Numbered from the stretch's first letter, positions 36,805-46,448 are shown. The stretch: 55,936 nucleotides of DNA from Spirochaetota bacterium (GCA_029907515.1 JARYLT010000009.1:1-55936); one strand, 5' to 3'. Translations and numbers: made by a program. Notes: a model not told the origin generated them from the sequence alone.

Positions 36805-36944
36805 ATTCTCCTTTATACTTGACATCAATACATTATTGGTAATAATCAGCAATAATTCCTTCAAATTATTTTATGAAAAATGAAGTATGCGCTCCAGCCC
36901 CTCGATGAGTTGGGGCGAACTCTATTTTTTACAGGAGAACCACT

Positions 36945-38336
36945 TTGAAAAACAAAAAGCTATGGGGTGGAAGGTTTAGTGATACAACATCACCAATAAC
37001 TGAACAGATATCAGCATCATTACATTTTGATGTCAGGTTATACAAGCATGATATACAGGGTTCTATTGCGCATGCAAAGATGCTGGCAAAACAGGGTATA
37101 CTCACCCAGGATGATTGCAATGCTATTATAAAAGGTTTGCAAATAATACAGAAAGAAATTGAAGAAGGTACATTCCCGTTTAACGAAAAGCTTGAAGACA
37201 TTCATATGAATATTGAGGCCCGATTAACGGAGCTTACTGGCGATGCTGGAAAAAGATTGCATACTGCACGTTCACGAAATGATCAGGTTATTACTGATGT
37301 ACGTTTGTATTTAAAAGACGAAATTAACGATATACAAAAACTCTGTGTTGATCTGATACAAAAACTGGTAAAGAAAGCGCAAGAAAATAAACATATCGTT
37401 ATGCCGGGATATACGCACATGCAGATAGCACAGCCTGTTCGCTTCAGCCATCATCTTCTTGTGTATGCATGGGCGTATCTGCGTGATCTCAAACGGCTTC
37501 ACAATGCATTCAATGCTACAGATATCCTTTCTCTTGGGAGCGGAGCACTGGCAGGAGTTAACTATACCACTGACAGGCATTATATTGCCCAGGAACTTGG
37601 CTTTGGAACTATCGCACACAATTCAATGGATGCGGTTAGTGACAGGGATTTTATTGCAGACTTTTTGTACTTTGCTGCAATGGTGGGCATGCATTCTTCA
37701 CGCTTAGCTGAAGATTTGATTGTGTGGTCAACAGCCGAGTTTAATTTTATAAAGCTATCTGACAGCGATACAACGGGATCATCAATTATGCCCCAGAAGC
37801 GTAATCCTGATATTGCTGAACTTATACGAGGGAAGACGGGCAGGCTGTATGGCAATTTAATTTCATTGTTGACAGTGCTTAAAGGATTGCCAATGACCTA
37901 TAACCGCGATTTACAGGAAGATAAAGAACCGCTTTTTGATTCCATTGATACTGTGAAACTGGTGCTGAAAGGTATGGCTGAGATGATTGAACATTTGACA
38001 GTGAATGAAGATATAACAAAGAAAGCAATATATAAAAATTTTTCCACTGCAACCGATGTTGCTGATTATCTTGTTATGAAGGGTATTGCTTTCAGGCAGG
38101 CGCATGAGATTGTTGGTTCTTTAGTAAAGTATTGTGAACAGAACAATAAAGACTTTTTTACTTTGCCCTTAGAAGAATTGAAGAAATTTTCAGAAAAATT
38201 TGATTCTGACATTTATGAATACCTTGATCCTGAAAAATCAACAGAACGAAAAAAATCATACGGAAGCACTTCACTTGAGAGCATTGAAAACCAAATAAAA
38301 TTATTGAAAGAACAATTGCATGAATTCAGTAATTGA
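36945..38336 (+). CDS. argH: Argininosuccinate lyase
   Basis: ArgH splits argininosuccinate to arginine and fumarate. It carries the fumarase/aspartase superfamily signature SSIMPQKRNPDIAELIRGKTGR, HTARSRNDQVITDVRLYLKD and MPGYTHMQIAQPVRFSHHL. Its 463 residues match the family. The start codon is TTG at 36945, supported by AGGAGAACCAC upstream and by the conserved first residues NKKLWGGRF. Its last 17 bp overlap the start of the MgtC-like gene. No other arginine genes are nearby. Confidence 0.96.
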   Translation: MKNKKLWGGRFSDTTSPITEQISASLHFDVRLYKHDIQGSIAHAKMLAKQGILTQDDCNAIIKGLQIIQKEIEEGTFPFNEKLEDIHMNIEARLTELTGDAGKRLHTARSRNDQVITDVRLYLKDEINDIQKLCVDLIQKLVKKAQENKHIVMPGYTHMQIAQPVRFSHHLLVYAWAYLRDLKRLHNAFNATDILSLGSGALAGVNYTTDRHYIAQELGFGTIAHNSMDAVSDRDFIADFLYFAAMVGMHSSRLAEDLIVWSTAEFNFIKLSDSDTTGSSIMPQKRNPDIAELIRGKTGRLYGNLISLLTVLKGLPMTYNRDLQEDKEPLFDSIDTVKLVLKGMAEMIEHLTVNEDITKKAIYKNFSTATDVADYLVMKGIAFRQAHEIVGSLVKYCEQNNKDFFTLPLEELKKFSEKFDSDIYEYLDPEKSTERKKSYGSTSLESIENQIKLLKEQLHEFSN

Positions 38337-39024
38337 TACCGTTACCGGTCTTGATGTGTTGCATCCTGTTACCGTGCTTGTACGGATTATGTGTGCAATT
38401 ATTGCAGGGTTCTGTATTGGGTTTGAACGCGAGCGTCACTATCAACCTGCGGGTCTTCGCACGCACATGGTTTTATCGTTGGGTGCATGCATCATTATGA
38501 TTCTGTCATATTTTATTCCCTATGTGTATTCACCAGGTTCAGGTGATCCTGCACGGCTTTCTGCACAGGTTATAAGCGGCATTGGATTTCTGGGTGCAGG
38601 TGCAATTTTTAAATATGGATTCAGCATCAGAGGGCTTACCACGGCTGCAACAATATGGACAACATCAGGCATTGGTATGGTATTTGGTGCAGGGTTTTAT
38701 TTTTTAGGGGCGATAGCTACAGTGCTATTGGTGATAACATTACAGGTATTTGAAAAAGTTGAACTATGGCTTGTTGAACAGAAGAAAATCAGAATATTGC
38801 AGATAACCTATTATTCTGACGCTATTGCAGCAAAACAGATTTTAGCAGCAGTAAAGACACATGCTGGTGATATTGACATACGGCAGGTATCCATCACTGA
38901 AGATGTGGAAAATCATACATCGGATTTGATTGTACATTGCCGCATGGACGAAGATTTCAGTATTCGGTTGCTTTTTGATGAAATAAAACAACTGGGTCAT
39001 ATCAAAAAGATAAAGATAGATTAA
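38320..39024 (+). CDS. MgtC/SapB family membrane protein
   Basis: The N-terminal half has about five membrane helices with the MgtC signatures CIGFERERHYQPAGLRTHM and ISGIGFLGAGAIFKYGFSIRGLTTAATIW. The C-terminal soluble domain (residues about 155-234) has an ACT-like alpha/beta pattern, as in MgtC. Members affect growth in low magnesium or ATP synthase activity; which applies here is unknown. It overlaps the argH 3' end, so translation is probably coupled. It is the last core gene before the cassette array. Confidence 0.9.
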   Translation: MNSVIDTVTGLDVLHPVTVLVRIMCAIIAGFCIGFERERHYQPAGLRTHMVLSLGACIIMILSYFIPYVYSPGSGDPARLSAQVISGIGFLGAGAIFKYGFSIRGLTTAATIWTTSGIGMVFGAGFYFLGAIATVLLVITLQVFEKVELWLVEQKKIRILQITYYSDAIAAKQILAAVKTHAGDIDIRQVSITEDVENHTSDLIVHCRMDEDFSIRLLFDEIKQLGHIKKIKID

Positions 39025-39165
39025 AATTAAATTAATCTACTTTTTTACTTCTTTAGTTGCACTTTTGAATTGAACTGGAGATTATTTCATCTTTTACCAT
39101 ATAATAATTTATTTTCCTGAATCCTGCTCAGATGTACGCTTTCACCCGCTGAAAAAAAATATGTC

Positions 39166-39365
39166 GTATAACAGGCGGCGGGTATTCGCAGTGGACTGGA
39201 CAGACCTTTTGCCTGGACAGGACATTGTGGATAGCCGAAGATGTGCGAAATTGCTTTGCAACAAGCACATCGAGGGCGGTAGCACGCCGTCCGATATTCA
39301 AAATTGAGGAGCAATTTTGCAACATCAGGCCAAGGCTATGCGCCTTTTTAATAACGTATGCCAAT
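39166..39365 (-). repeat. Possible terminal attC-like site, degenerate
   Basis: ATGTCGTATAAC at 39161-39172 is identical to the edge of the attC at 50513 and reads GTTATAC on the minus strand. The interior has GATGTGC/GCACATC and AAATTG/CAATTT hairpins and a CTGTCCAG direct repeat. The opposite core (near 39350) is not recognisable, so this may be the decayed end of the array. The preceding 39025-39165 holds nothing recognised. Confidence 0.4.
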
Positions 39366-39399
39366 TATTGTGTGCAAGTACTCATCTTTTGATAAGAAT

Positions 39400-39957
39400 T
39401 CATAAGTCAATCCGATAAATATTTACGAGTCTTTCCTTGTCATCAGGAATTTTTAAAAATTGATTGTCTGAAAATTTTTTTGTTTCTGTCAATTTACCTC
39501 CGCATTTTACTATTGTTTTAATAGACGGCAAATTGTCCGAAAAACAACCTAACATCAACTTTCTAATACCTAAGGATTTAGCATATTCAATTCCCATTTT
39601 CAATATTTCTGTTCCATAGCCCTTTTTTCTTTCACTGGGTCGGACAGAGAAGCCTATATGACCTCCGTATTGTGCTAAAAAATCATTTTTTAAGTTGTGC
39701 CGAATATCAATCATCCCCACAATTTTTAGGTCATTTTTTCTGACAGCAAAAAATGTAGTTGCTGGCACCCAATTATTATTAACAATATTTCCTTCTTGAT
39801 TATTTGTATTATGTATCAACCATTGCTCATATTCCATCTGGTCAAACAATGCACTTCCATTGATAACAGTCTCCTGATTTTCAAAAAATTCACCTTTGAA
39901 ATCTTCTGCTGACTTTTTGTACTCAAGGGTTGGTAGTTGTAATTCTAATTCATTCAT
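39400..39957 (-). CDS. GNAT family N-acetyltransferase
   Basis: The acetyl-CoA-binding motif A is seen as GGHIGFSVRPSERKKGYGTEILKMGIEYAKSLGI (near residues 98-131), and CFSDNLPSIKTIVKCGGKLTE forms the C-terminal part of the fold. The 185 residues comprise one GNAT domain. The arrangement NNWVPATTFFAVRKNDLKIVGMIDIRHNLKN resembles cassette-borne and resistance-type acetyltransferases, but the substrate is unknown. GGAAATATT precedes the ATG. No clear attC separates it from the next cassette upstream, so the two genes may travel together. Confidence 0.85.
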   Translation of the reverse strand: MNELELQLPTLEYKKSAEDFKGEFFENQETVINGSALFDQMEYEQWLIHNTNNQEGNIVNNNWVPATTFFAVRKNDLKIVGMIDIRHNLKNDFLAQYGGHIGFSVRPSERKKGYGTEILKMGIEYAKSLGIRKLMLGCFSDNLPSIKTIVKCGGKLTETKKFSDNQFLKIPDDKERLVNIYRIDL

Positions 39958-40098
39958 AATATTTCCAATGTTTTTATTATCTACTTAGTTTTCATTATTA
40001 AACATAATATTCGCAGTTTACAGAAGTTGCCTGGGCTTAAACCCTGCTTTTCGAGTGCCATACATTTCATATTGGCAAGGAGGATGGGACTACACTTT

Positions 40099-40536
40099 TT
40101 AGATTACTTTTTCCAGAATATCAACTGCATCGCTTACACATTGCTTGCATACTTTATTATATAAATCCTTTTCCTTAAACTCTGCCTGCCCTTCGGGTGT
40201 TGTTAATTCACATCCTCCAAGTAACTTTCTACAAATAAACGTTCCATGTTTTTCTTTAAATTTGTCCATGAATTCACGTGTTTTTTTATATGTTTCTTCA
40301 GTAAATGAGCCATCCCCTTTTTCTCCTCTTCCATATCGCAATCCAATTACCATTATTCCACCAGTAACAGCCCCACAGACTTCCTCCTTACGACCCATTC
40401 CAGCACCAAAGCCACATGATATTTTCAATGCAACATCTTTATCACAATTTAAATAATCACAAAAAGAAAATAGAACAGATTGGGCACAATTGTAGTCCTT
40501 AGTAAACTTTGCTATGGCAACCTGAGATCTTTTCAT
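40099..40536 (-). CDS. C_GCAxxG_C_C family protein
   Basis: This 145-residue protein has the spaced conserved cysteines that give the family its name: DYNCAQSVLFSFC, then ISCGFGAGMGRKEEVCGAVTGGIMVIGLRYG, CRKLLGGCEL, and finally VCKQCVSDAVDILEKV. The family is thought to bind a metal or cluster, and its function is not known. AAGGAGAGAAACTAAG precedes the start. The cassette's R' boundary lies about 50 bp upstream of the start, at the site near 40590. Confidence 0.88.
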   Translation of the reverse strand: MKRSQVAIAKFTKDYNCAQSVLFSFCDYLNCDKDVALKISCGFGAGMGRKEEVCGAVTGGIMVIGLRYGRGEKGDGSFTEETYKKTREFMDKFKEKHGTFICRKLLGGCELTTPEGQAEFKEKDLYNKVCKQCVSDAVDILEKVI

Positions 40537-40587
40537 CTTAGTTTCTCTCCTTATTTTTTTTCTATTTTAAGTTACATTCATCAGATC

Positions 40588-40698
40588 CTGTTCACAATGG
40601 GCTGGCCTGACCTGACATTTTGCCTTATGGGCGGCTGGTTTGTGAAGTGCCAAAAGGCATTTGGGTGAGCGAAGCAAACCGCAAACACGCTGTTATCT
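40588..40698 (-). repeat. attC site
   Basis: The end at 40692-40698 reads AGATAAC on the minus strand and contains the stop codon of the dehydrogenase-like gene. The interior GTGAAGTGCCAAAAGGC, TTTGGGTGAGCGAAG and CGCAAACACG match the best-formed site at 45734. The far core near 40590 is degenerate (TTGTGAAC). Confidence 0.7.
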
Positions 40699-41838
40699 GC
40701 CGTTGCCATTCTTGTCTTGAACTTTAACATCGATTCCCATTCGTTTCATATCCTGCATAAACCGGTTTGGCTCAACAATGTTGGCCTGTAGCCATAGACC
40801 AGGCTTTCTAATCGATCCATCAAGGTATTGCAGCAAACAAGCCACAACAGGAATAGCAGTAAAATAGTAACCATCTTTGTGTGAAAGTTGTATTTCAATG
40901 TTTTTTAATTTGCCGTTTTTTTCACCAATGGCTTCCAATTTCACAACTAAACCATACGGGGGTTTTGAGAAAGTTGAAAGGCTCCACTGCATCAGTTGTG
41001 ACATTGGCTTGATTAATATCTTGGAAAATAGTTTTAGAGAAATAAAGATGAATGGAAAAACAAAGTAATCTGTAAACCAGTTAAAACCAGCTATATAAAA
41101 ACCAGTCTGGTTAAGAGTTGGAAAGATAAGTGGTATTTCACGAAGTTCCTCAAAGAACATAGGGGCACATTGTCTTTTGCCAAATTCACTTCCAAAATCC
41201 ATTGCAACATAATCTTTTGTGCTCATGATATTTATTTTTCGCCATTCTCCATTTTTGTAGATAAATGGTAGAAAATCTATTACCTCCTCAACAAATTCAA
41301 TTTTTGTTGATTCAGAAAATTCATACTCTTTGAAATTTATATTCATAACACCACCGACAATAGCCTTCTCCATACTGTCGAAGTATTGACCAGCATGGCG
41401 TATTAAAGCTGCAGGTAATCCGGGATGAAATCCGCCTCCTGTGATAAAACACCGATCAGCATTTTTAATGGCTTCGACTAAGGAATACAATGTGGCATAG
41501 ATTTTAGGTCCAAAGTGAATATCTATATAATCACAACCTGCTTCCAATGCTGTTCTTGCAATCTCTTTTGTGTATTTAGCCGTGCTGGAAGCTACAACCA
41601 CAAAATCAATACCTTTGAATGTCTGTCTAAGATTTCCTAAGTCTGACGCATCAGCAAACACTCCTGTGACTCTGTTTCCTTCAAAAAGATTGTTGAATTG
41701 GTCAGCGGCTGCCTTGGCTTTCTCAAGATTTCGTCCGGCCAACACCAACCTGACATTTGTTTCTTGCAATAATAGCTGTGCCAAAACACGACCAGCATTT
41801 CCATATCCACCTAGTATTAAAAATGTTTTGATATCCAT
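40693..41838 (-). CDS. Saccharopine dehydrogenase-like NAD(P)-binding protein
   Basis: The N-terminal Rossmann motif FLILGGYGNAGRVLAQLLLQ is followed by VRLVLAGRNLEKAKAAADQF and FADASDLGNLRQTFKGIDFVVVAS, as in the saccharopine dehydrogenase/trans-acting enoyl reductase family. The middle holds GCDYIDIHFGP and CFITGGGFHPGLPAALIRHA. At 381 residues it is complete, ending with its stop codon inside the attC. It is a large cargo for a cassette. AGAGGATTTT precedes the ATG. Its reaction is unknown. Confidence 0.82.
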   Translation of the reverse strand: MDIKTFLILGGYGNAGRVLAQLLLQETNVRLVLAGRNLEKAKAAADQFNNLFEGNRVTGVFADASDLGNLRQTFKGIDFVVVASSTAKYTKEIARTALEAGCDYIDIHFGPKIYATLYSLVEAIKNADRCFITGGGFHPGLPAALIRHAGQYFDSMEKAIVGGVMNINFKEYEFSESTKIEFVEEVIDFLPFIYKNGEWRKINIMSTKDYVAMDFGSEFGKRQCAPMFFEELREIPLIFPTLNQTGFYIAGFNWFTDYFVFPFIFISLKLFSKILIKPMSQLMQWSLSTFSKPPYGLVVKLEAIGEKNGKLKNIEIQLSHKDGYYFTAIPVVACLLQYLDGSIRKPGLWLQANIVEPNRFMQDMKRMGIDVKVQDKNGNGR

Positions 41839-41864
41839 AAAATCCTCTTTCTATATGGCAATGG

Positions 41865-41920
41865 TAGATAATGTCTTGCTGCTTTGAGCCGTTTTAATTG
41901 TATAGCCGCTGTTATATGTT
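41865..41920 (-). repeat. Short attC-like site
   Basis: On the minus strand ACATATAACAGCGGC begins the site and CATTATC (41867-41873) ends it, 30 bp before the next start codon. At about 55 bp it is near the lower limit for attC sites and its central stem is weak. Confidence 0.5.
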
Positions 41921-41958
41921 GTTGGCGTGCTATTCTTTTTTATCATAAACATATTCTT

Positions 41959-42570
41959 TCACAGTATAATTTCTTTTGCTAATAATATCATAATTAATAG
42001 GGTAAAGTAAAAGGGCCAAACAGAAAATGATATTATAGACTTGAAAAAGGTTTTTATCCAGTTTCCCTTGGGAATAACAGCAAATAAATCATAAAGCATT
42101 TTTCTGGCTCTCTGGATTCGCATTTTAGTTGCAGAAAGAGAAATGCCAATGATTTTTGCTACTTCAGCTTGTTTTTTATTTTCTATATCGCAAAGTAATA
42201 AGGGAATGCGATATTTTTCTGGAAGTAATTGGATCATAGGAATCAAGTACTTAATGGGGTTGAAAATTTCATTATCTTGAGAAAATAGTATTTCATCAAT
42301 ATCAACGTACTCTTTATAGTTTTCTATAATTTTTCTTCTCCTATAATAATCAATTAATGCGTTTCTTGTAATTTGATACAGCCAGGCTCTTAAGTTTTTT
42401 ACGGGTATACTTTTTTGATAAGCGAGAGCCACTTTCAGCATAACCTCCTGAACTATATCTTCGGACAAATGAATATCTCCGGTTTTTCCGATCAAATATT
42501 TTTTTAATTGTTGATAAAAGTATGAGACTATTACATCTAAATCATAGCAATCTACTTTTTCTTTATTCAT
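41959..42570 (-). CDS. ECF-type RNA polymerase sigma factor (SigZ-like)
   Basis: Region 2 is visible as LSEDIVQEVMLKVALAYQ, then RAWLYQITRNALIDYYRRRK. Region 4 appears as LPEKYRIPLLLCDIENKKQAEVAKIIGIS with its helix-turn-helix and MRIQRARKML. The last 45 residues in this frame end in a hydrophobic stretch, which is odd for a sigma factor. One base shift after LYDLF gives CCYSQGKLDKN, nearer to the CC-containing tail of SigZ-like factors, and runs to a stop at 41930, right beside the attC. A frameshift near 42080 is therefore possible. No anti-sigma gene is adjacent. Promoter targets are unknown. Confidence 0.8.
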   Translation of the reverse strand: MNKEKVDCYDLDVIVSYFYQQLKKYLIGKTGDIHLSEDIVQEVMLKVALAYQKSIPVKNLRAWLYQITRNALIDYYRRRKIIENYKEYVDIDEILFSQDNEIFNPIKYLIPMIQLLPEKYRIPLLLCDIENKKQAEVAKIIGISLSATKMRIQRARKMLYDLFAVIPKGNWIKTFFKSIISFSVWPFYFTLLIMILLAKEIIL

Positions 42571-42591
42571 CCTAAAAACCTATTATTCTGA

Positions 42592-42693
42592 TGTTAGTTA
42601 ATCATTCGCTTGGTCTCGCCAGTACCCGAAGATGGCGACCAACTGGAGCCAATTTGGGCGGAACGAAGCTTAGCCGGCTACCCGTTGTTAGGT
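42592..42693 (-). repeat. attC site with canonical R'' core
   Basis: Minus-strand ACCTAAC (42687-42693) fits RYYYAAC and contains the TAA stop of the C45-like gene. TTGGTC-T-CGCC (from about 42610) pairs with GGCGACCAA with one extra base, as in attC stems with extrahelical bases. TTTGGGCGGAACGAAG and CAACTGGAGC are shared with other sites of the array. The R' end near 42592 is degenerate. Confidence 0.72.
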
Positions 42694-43743
42694 GCCGTTT
42701 TTAATATTTTCATTTAATCGGTCGTCTTCGATAAATTTTGTGTTTTGAGGATTTCCTTCAGCCAAAAAAATTTTATTTTTCGAGATATCAAAAACTGATG
42801 ACCATATTGTCTCAAATTTTATTTTTTTATACTGACAAATAAATCCATATTTACCACTGAGAATTTCTTGAGTATATATCAAGGGGTTTTTATTACCAGG
42901 TTTTTTTAAAGCATTATATGCTGTTTCATATCTTGGTTTTGAAGAATATACATTCTGTTTACTTCTGTCGTGTTTTTGCATTTTTTTTGAAGTAAAATGA
43001 TTGACAGTTACAATGAAATTGTTCCCACTTTCATTTTTTTCAGGATACCTTAGATTTATTTCAAAGGGGTTGCATTCTACAACTATCATTTCTCCTGTTT
43101 TATCTGTTAAAAGGATATTACAGCTTGAAGCAATAGGTAACTTTTGTAATACATTTATTCCTTCTTTTACTGTTTTACAATTTTCTAAAATATAACGAAC
43201 TAAGAATAGAGAATTAAATCCAGGTTTTATCTCATCTAATTTAGGAACTACAAATGTCATGGCAGAAACTAAACCATATTCATTTAATCCCTCTTCTCCA
43301 TTTACGAAAGAAGAAGTATTAATAATAAATTTATTCTTATTTTTGGGCTGATAGCAAATACTTTTACTTACATTTTTTAAATATGAAGGTAAATCATTGT
43401 TTCGTCCATAAAATATTTCATTATTATGTATAAAGCTAAAAGCTGTACACCCTCTTACTTCAACATTGTGATTTTCTCTCGTAATAAGACAACATCCCAT
43501 GCACATCATCCATGATGCAAATAATTCAAAATCATAGTTTATTTTATCAGTAATTCCTTTAATCTCTTCTATTGCTTCTGGAAAATATTTATTTAAAAAT
43601 TTTATACTTTCTTTACCATGTTCTGTCTGAAATTTGTTTAGTTTGATTGGAAATTGGGTCTTATGTTCTAGAAAAAAATCTCCTAATTTTTGTCCCATTT
43701 CATAATGTTTGCCTTCAAAATTCAATTTGTACATATATTGCAT
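42688..43743 (-). CDS. C45-like Ntn hydrolase (acyl-CoA:6-APA acyltransferase-related)
   Basis: The 351-residue protein shows the segment VEVRGCTAFSFIHNNEIFYGRNNDLPSYLKN. Cys in RGCTAF is the likely autocatalytic nucleophile of this family, followed by NGRN-like and NEYGLVSAMTFV motifs. ASCNILLTDKTGEMIVVECNP and a late NHF also match. Such enzymes cleave or transfer amides, including linear peptides and bile salts; the substrate here is unknown. ATG 43743 or the ATG 9 bp later can start it (AAGGA lies upstream). Its stop codon lies in the attC. Confidence 0.8.
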   Translation of the reverse strand: MQYMYKLNFEGKHYEMGQKLGDFFLEHKTQFPIKLNKFQTEHGKESIKFLNKYFPEAIEEIKGITDKINYDFELFASWMMCMGCCLITRENHNVEVRGCTAFSFIHNNEIFYGRNNDLPSYLKNVSKSICYQPKNKNKFIINTSSFVNGEEGLNEYGLVSAMTFVVPKLDEIKPGFNSLFLVRYILENCKTVKEGINVLQKLPIASSCNILLTDKTGEMIVVECNPFEINLRYPEKNESGNNFIVTVNHFTSKKMQKHDRSKQNVYSSKPRYETAYNALKKPGNKNPLIYTQEILSGKYGFICQYKKIKFETIWSSVFDISKNKIFLAEGNPQNTKFIEDDRLNENIKNGT

Positions 43744-43777
43744 TTCCTTATACAGATAATCAACTATAAAAAATAGC

Positions 43778-43928
43778 TCCTAACGCGGCGGCGGTGTTGC
43801 GTGCTGCCGAGTTGCGCAAAATGGAGCAAAGCGACATTTTGCTCATCGGCCGCGGACATACTAAGTGCGAGGCGAAGTCGAGCATTTGGGTGAGGGCGCT
43901 AACCCGAACCGTATGTTCGCTGTTATGT
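43778..43928 (-). repeat. attC site
   Basis: Minus-strand ACATAAC (43922-43928) and GTTAGGA (43778-43784) form the ends, 150 bp apart. The interior has AAATGTCGC/GCTCCATTTTGCGC-type stems, CATTTGGGTGAG and GCGGC-rich arms. The end at 43778 lies 35 bp before the next start codon. A 228-bp plus-strand open frame over this site is a by-product. Confidence 0.72.
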
Positions 43929-43941
43929 GCAGTGCTCATTA

Positions 43942-45706
43942 TCATTTTGTATCTACATTCTCTTTCACTAAAGCTAAACACAATAAAGCGTGAAACACTC
44001 TATCAGCGGTGTTCTGATTGAAAGTTTCTATAAGACTTATTCCATGACACACATTATTGCGAAGATTCCATCCTCTTGGATTAGTAAATAATACTCTAAA
44101 AAAAAAGGCTCAAATCTTCTCCGAATACCTTATTTATATGCTCATCCCTTAACAACTCATCCAATGTTCTATAGTTAAATCCCCCCGAACGTGAAGACTT
44201 TAAAACAGATAATCCGATCATCTCTGCTAAATTCCTAACTAAAGCCTCAATCTGTGGAATCAAAATATGTAAAGCAACCACAAATTGACTATTCAAATAA
44301 GCCTCAATGCCCATTGCAAAGAATTTTTTTCTTCTTTCATCAAAAATAGGAGATTCATAGAGATAATTAACTATAACCTCATCATTTATATTAAACTTCT
44401 TAATAAATTTATTTATTGTTTCTCTCAGAAAAAGTGATTCAAATTGCATGTTTTGTGAGATTTGAAGAACTATGTTTCCATCAATGTCTTCTTGTAATGA
44501 GCCAACGGCAGCAATCGCACGTCCCGTTTCATCAATGATTTTATGAGGAAAAAGGAAAAAAATAGGGAATTTATGAGACAAGCCTTCTAATTGTTTTGTA
44601 ACGTAATCTTTTTTAGGAACATAATAGATTGTAATTTTTTGACATGCCGTTTTAAAATCCCCCTCAATTAAACTGTCAATAAACTTCTCAATTTCATTCT
44701 TTGGAATTTCTACTGATGCCTCAAGTCTTTTCATTTCTGACGGAATATTTTTTGAAATTCCTCTTATTTTAATCTGAAGTTTATTTGCTTTTTCCTTTAA
44801 TCCATACTGTAAATAAATGCAGTTTAATTCTTGTAACCAAGTAACACCTACTAAAGGTGATGCTTGCTCTGCTACCCTTTGGACCATGTTACCATATTTA
44901 AGTAATATATTTTTTACCTTATAAGATTCTTTATTATTATAATAATCTGCTAACAACATTGCTGCGTTTTTGGTTGCAAAATGATCATTCCCTTTTAATA
45001 ATCTTTCAAACCTATCCTCTAAATCCTTTATAATTTTTTGCTCTTCCCGTTGAGTTATCTTAACCTTTTTGTTCTTTAGAAGCAGTTCATAAGAAAACCC
45101 CCACAGACCTGGCTTCTCATCTTCTGCTATTTTTTCTTCGTAACTGACGATCGCATTTTTTAGCCTATCTATCCTTTTTTTATCGTTAATGGTCAATGCA
45201 AGAGATAAAGCGCGCTCAAACTTTTTTATCACATATACATCATATTTATACAAATCTTTTTCTGCAATTTCTATAACGCTATCTACGAAAAATTGGGCAA
45301 TTGAATAATGCGGTTTTTCTCCATTAATTTTTTCTGAAAAATCCCAAACCAAATTAGAATATCTTTGCTTAAGAATGGGGTGTTTAGATTCTTTGGCCCT
45401 TTTTTCCCAATAAGAAAGAATATCTGAAGTTACTTTTTGAATGCTTGGGTACTCAACCATCTTTCCTTCTTTGTTAGGTAGCACAAACATAGGCCCGAAG
45501 TAAATACCCCATCCTGATTTATCATTTGGATAATTTTCTGTAAAAGCAAAAGCCATTTGTTCCCAGAGCAAAATTTCTGGAGGGCTTTGTTCAAATTTTT
45601 CTTTTATATAGCTTTTAATTTTTTCAGATATTTCGTATTCCGATATTTGTCCTGATACCGATTCTACTTGATCTATGAACTTTCTTATTTCTTCATTTAT
45701 ACTCAT
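43942..45706 (-). pseudogene. DUF4209-like protein, frameshifted at a T9 run (HEPN motif displaced)
   Basis: The open frame from ATG 45706 (GAGGA upstream) encodes about 535 residues of a helical protein and stops at 44096, just after GEDLSLFF in a run of nine T. If one T is removed (44098-44106), the frame continues as RVLFTNPRGWNLRNNVCHGI, then FNQNTADRVFHALL, to a stop at 43942-43944, beside the attC. That tail is the conserved end of DUF4209 and carries R-N-N-V-C-H, an Rx4H-type HEPN ribonuclease motif. So the interrupted version lacks the predicted active residues. Either the gene is broken, shifts in phase, or the run length is a consensus error. The role is unknown; HEPN proteins often act in defence. 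Confidence 0.8.
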
Positions 45707-45733
45707 TTTCAACCATCCTCATTACAGAGCATT

Positions 45734-45813
45734 GCATATAACGGTTTGCGTGTTTGTAAAGTGCCGAAGGTATTTGTGTGAGCGGAGTGAACCGCAAACG
45801 CGCTGTTATATGC
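45734..45813 (-). repeat. attC site, best formed of the array
   Basis: GCATATAAC (45734-45742) and GTTATATGC (45805-45813) are perfectly complementary over 9 bp. Inside them TTTGCG pairs with CGCAAA, or CGTGTTTG with CAAACGCG, leaving unpaired spacers as expected for a folded attC strand. GTGCCGAAGG and GTGAGCGGAGTGAACC recur at other sites. It lies 28 bp before the start codon of the DUF4209-like gene and 12 bp after the stop of the methyltransferase. Confidence 0.82.
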
Positions 45814-45824
45814 TGTATGCCAAT

Positions 45825-46448
45825 TCATTTCTCGCCTGAAGCCACGAATATGCTGATGCTGGCATACTCGTCTCCATAACTAGATTGTGCACAGCAACTC
45901 TCACCTACACAATCCACGACAACATTTTTGAGTCCTGCCTCTGTAAACCATTGCCTAATTTCCTCTCTCTTGAAACCCATCCAGTGGTCATGATGTTCGT
46001 CTCTCAAGAACTCAAAAGTGTTCTCATCCAAATCTGTAATAACAAGCTTACCGCCTGGCTTTAAAATTCGCACCATTTCCTCTATCGCCTTCGGTGGAAA
46101 CTCAACATGATGCAGATACATGTTGGCAAACTCATAATCAACGGCTTCATCAGGAATAGGAAGTCTTCCCGCCTCTCCCAATCGGTAGTCAATCCCCCCA
46201 ATGTTGGCGAATTTCCTTTTCATCTCTGCCAGCATCGCTTCAGATTGATCTACAGCAATCACCAACAAACCCTTTTGAATAAGTCCTTCGGTGATAAAAC
46301 CTGTCCCGACTCCGATATCAGCGGCAAGTTTGCCGGGTTGTACCTCTGCAATGGAAATAGCCTTTTCTCTCACTGCTTCAGAGAAGAAAGTTCATCGCAT
46401 CTTGTCCCATTGATAGGCAACTTCATCAAAGTACTGCTTGCTGTTCAT
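45825..46448 (-). pseudogene. SAM-dependent methyltransferase with one in-frame TGA
   Basis: Reading from ATG 46448 (GGAAGGG upstream) gives MNSKQYFDEVAYQWDKMR, then TGA at 46392-46394, then TFFSEAVREKAISIAEVQPG in the same frame. This is the normal N-terminus of this methyltransferase type. The rest shows ADIGVGTGFITEGL (SAM motif I), DQSEAMLAEM, EFANMYLHHVEFPPKAI and CCAQSSYGDEYASISIFVASG. Only the stop spoils the frame. An internal start at 46373 would omit the first 25 residues but keep the SAM domain, so some function is possible. The substrate is unknown. Confidence 0.8.

Noticed and set aside
43794-44021. 75-residue plus-strand open frame
   Set aside because: It runs across an attC site and antisense to the displaced tail of the DUF4209-like gene, and has no ribosome binding site.
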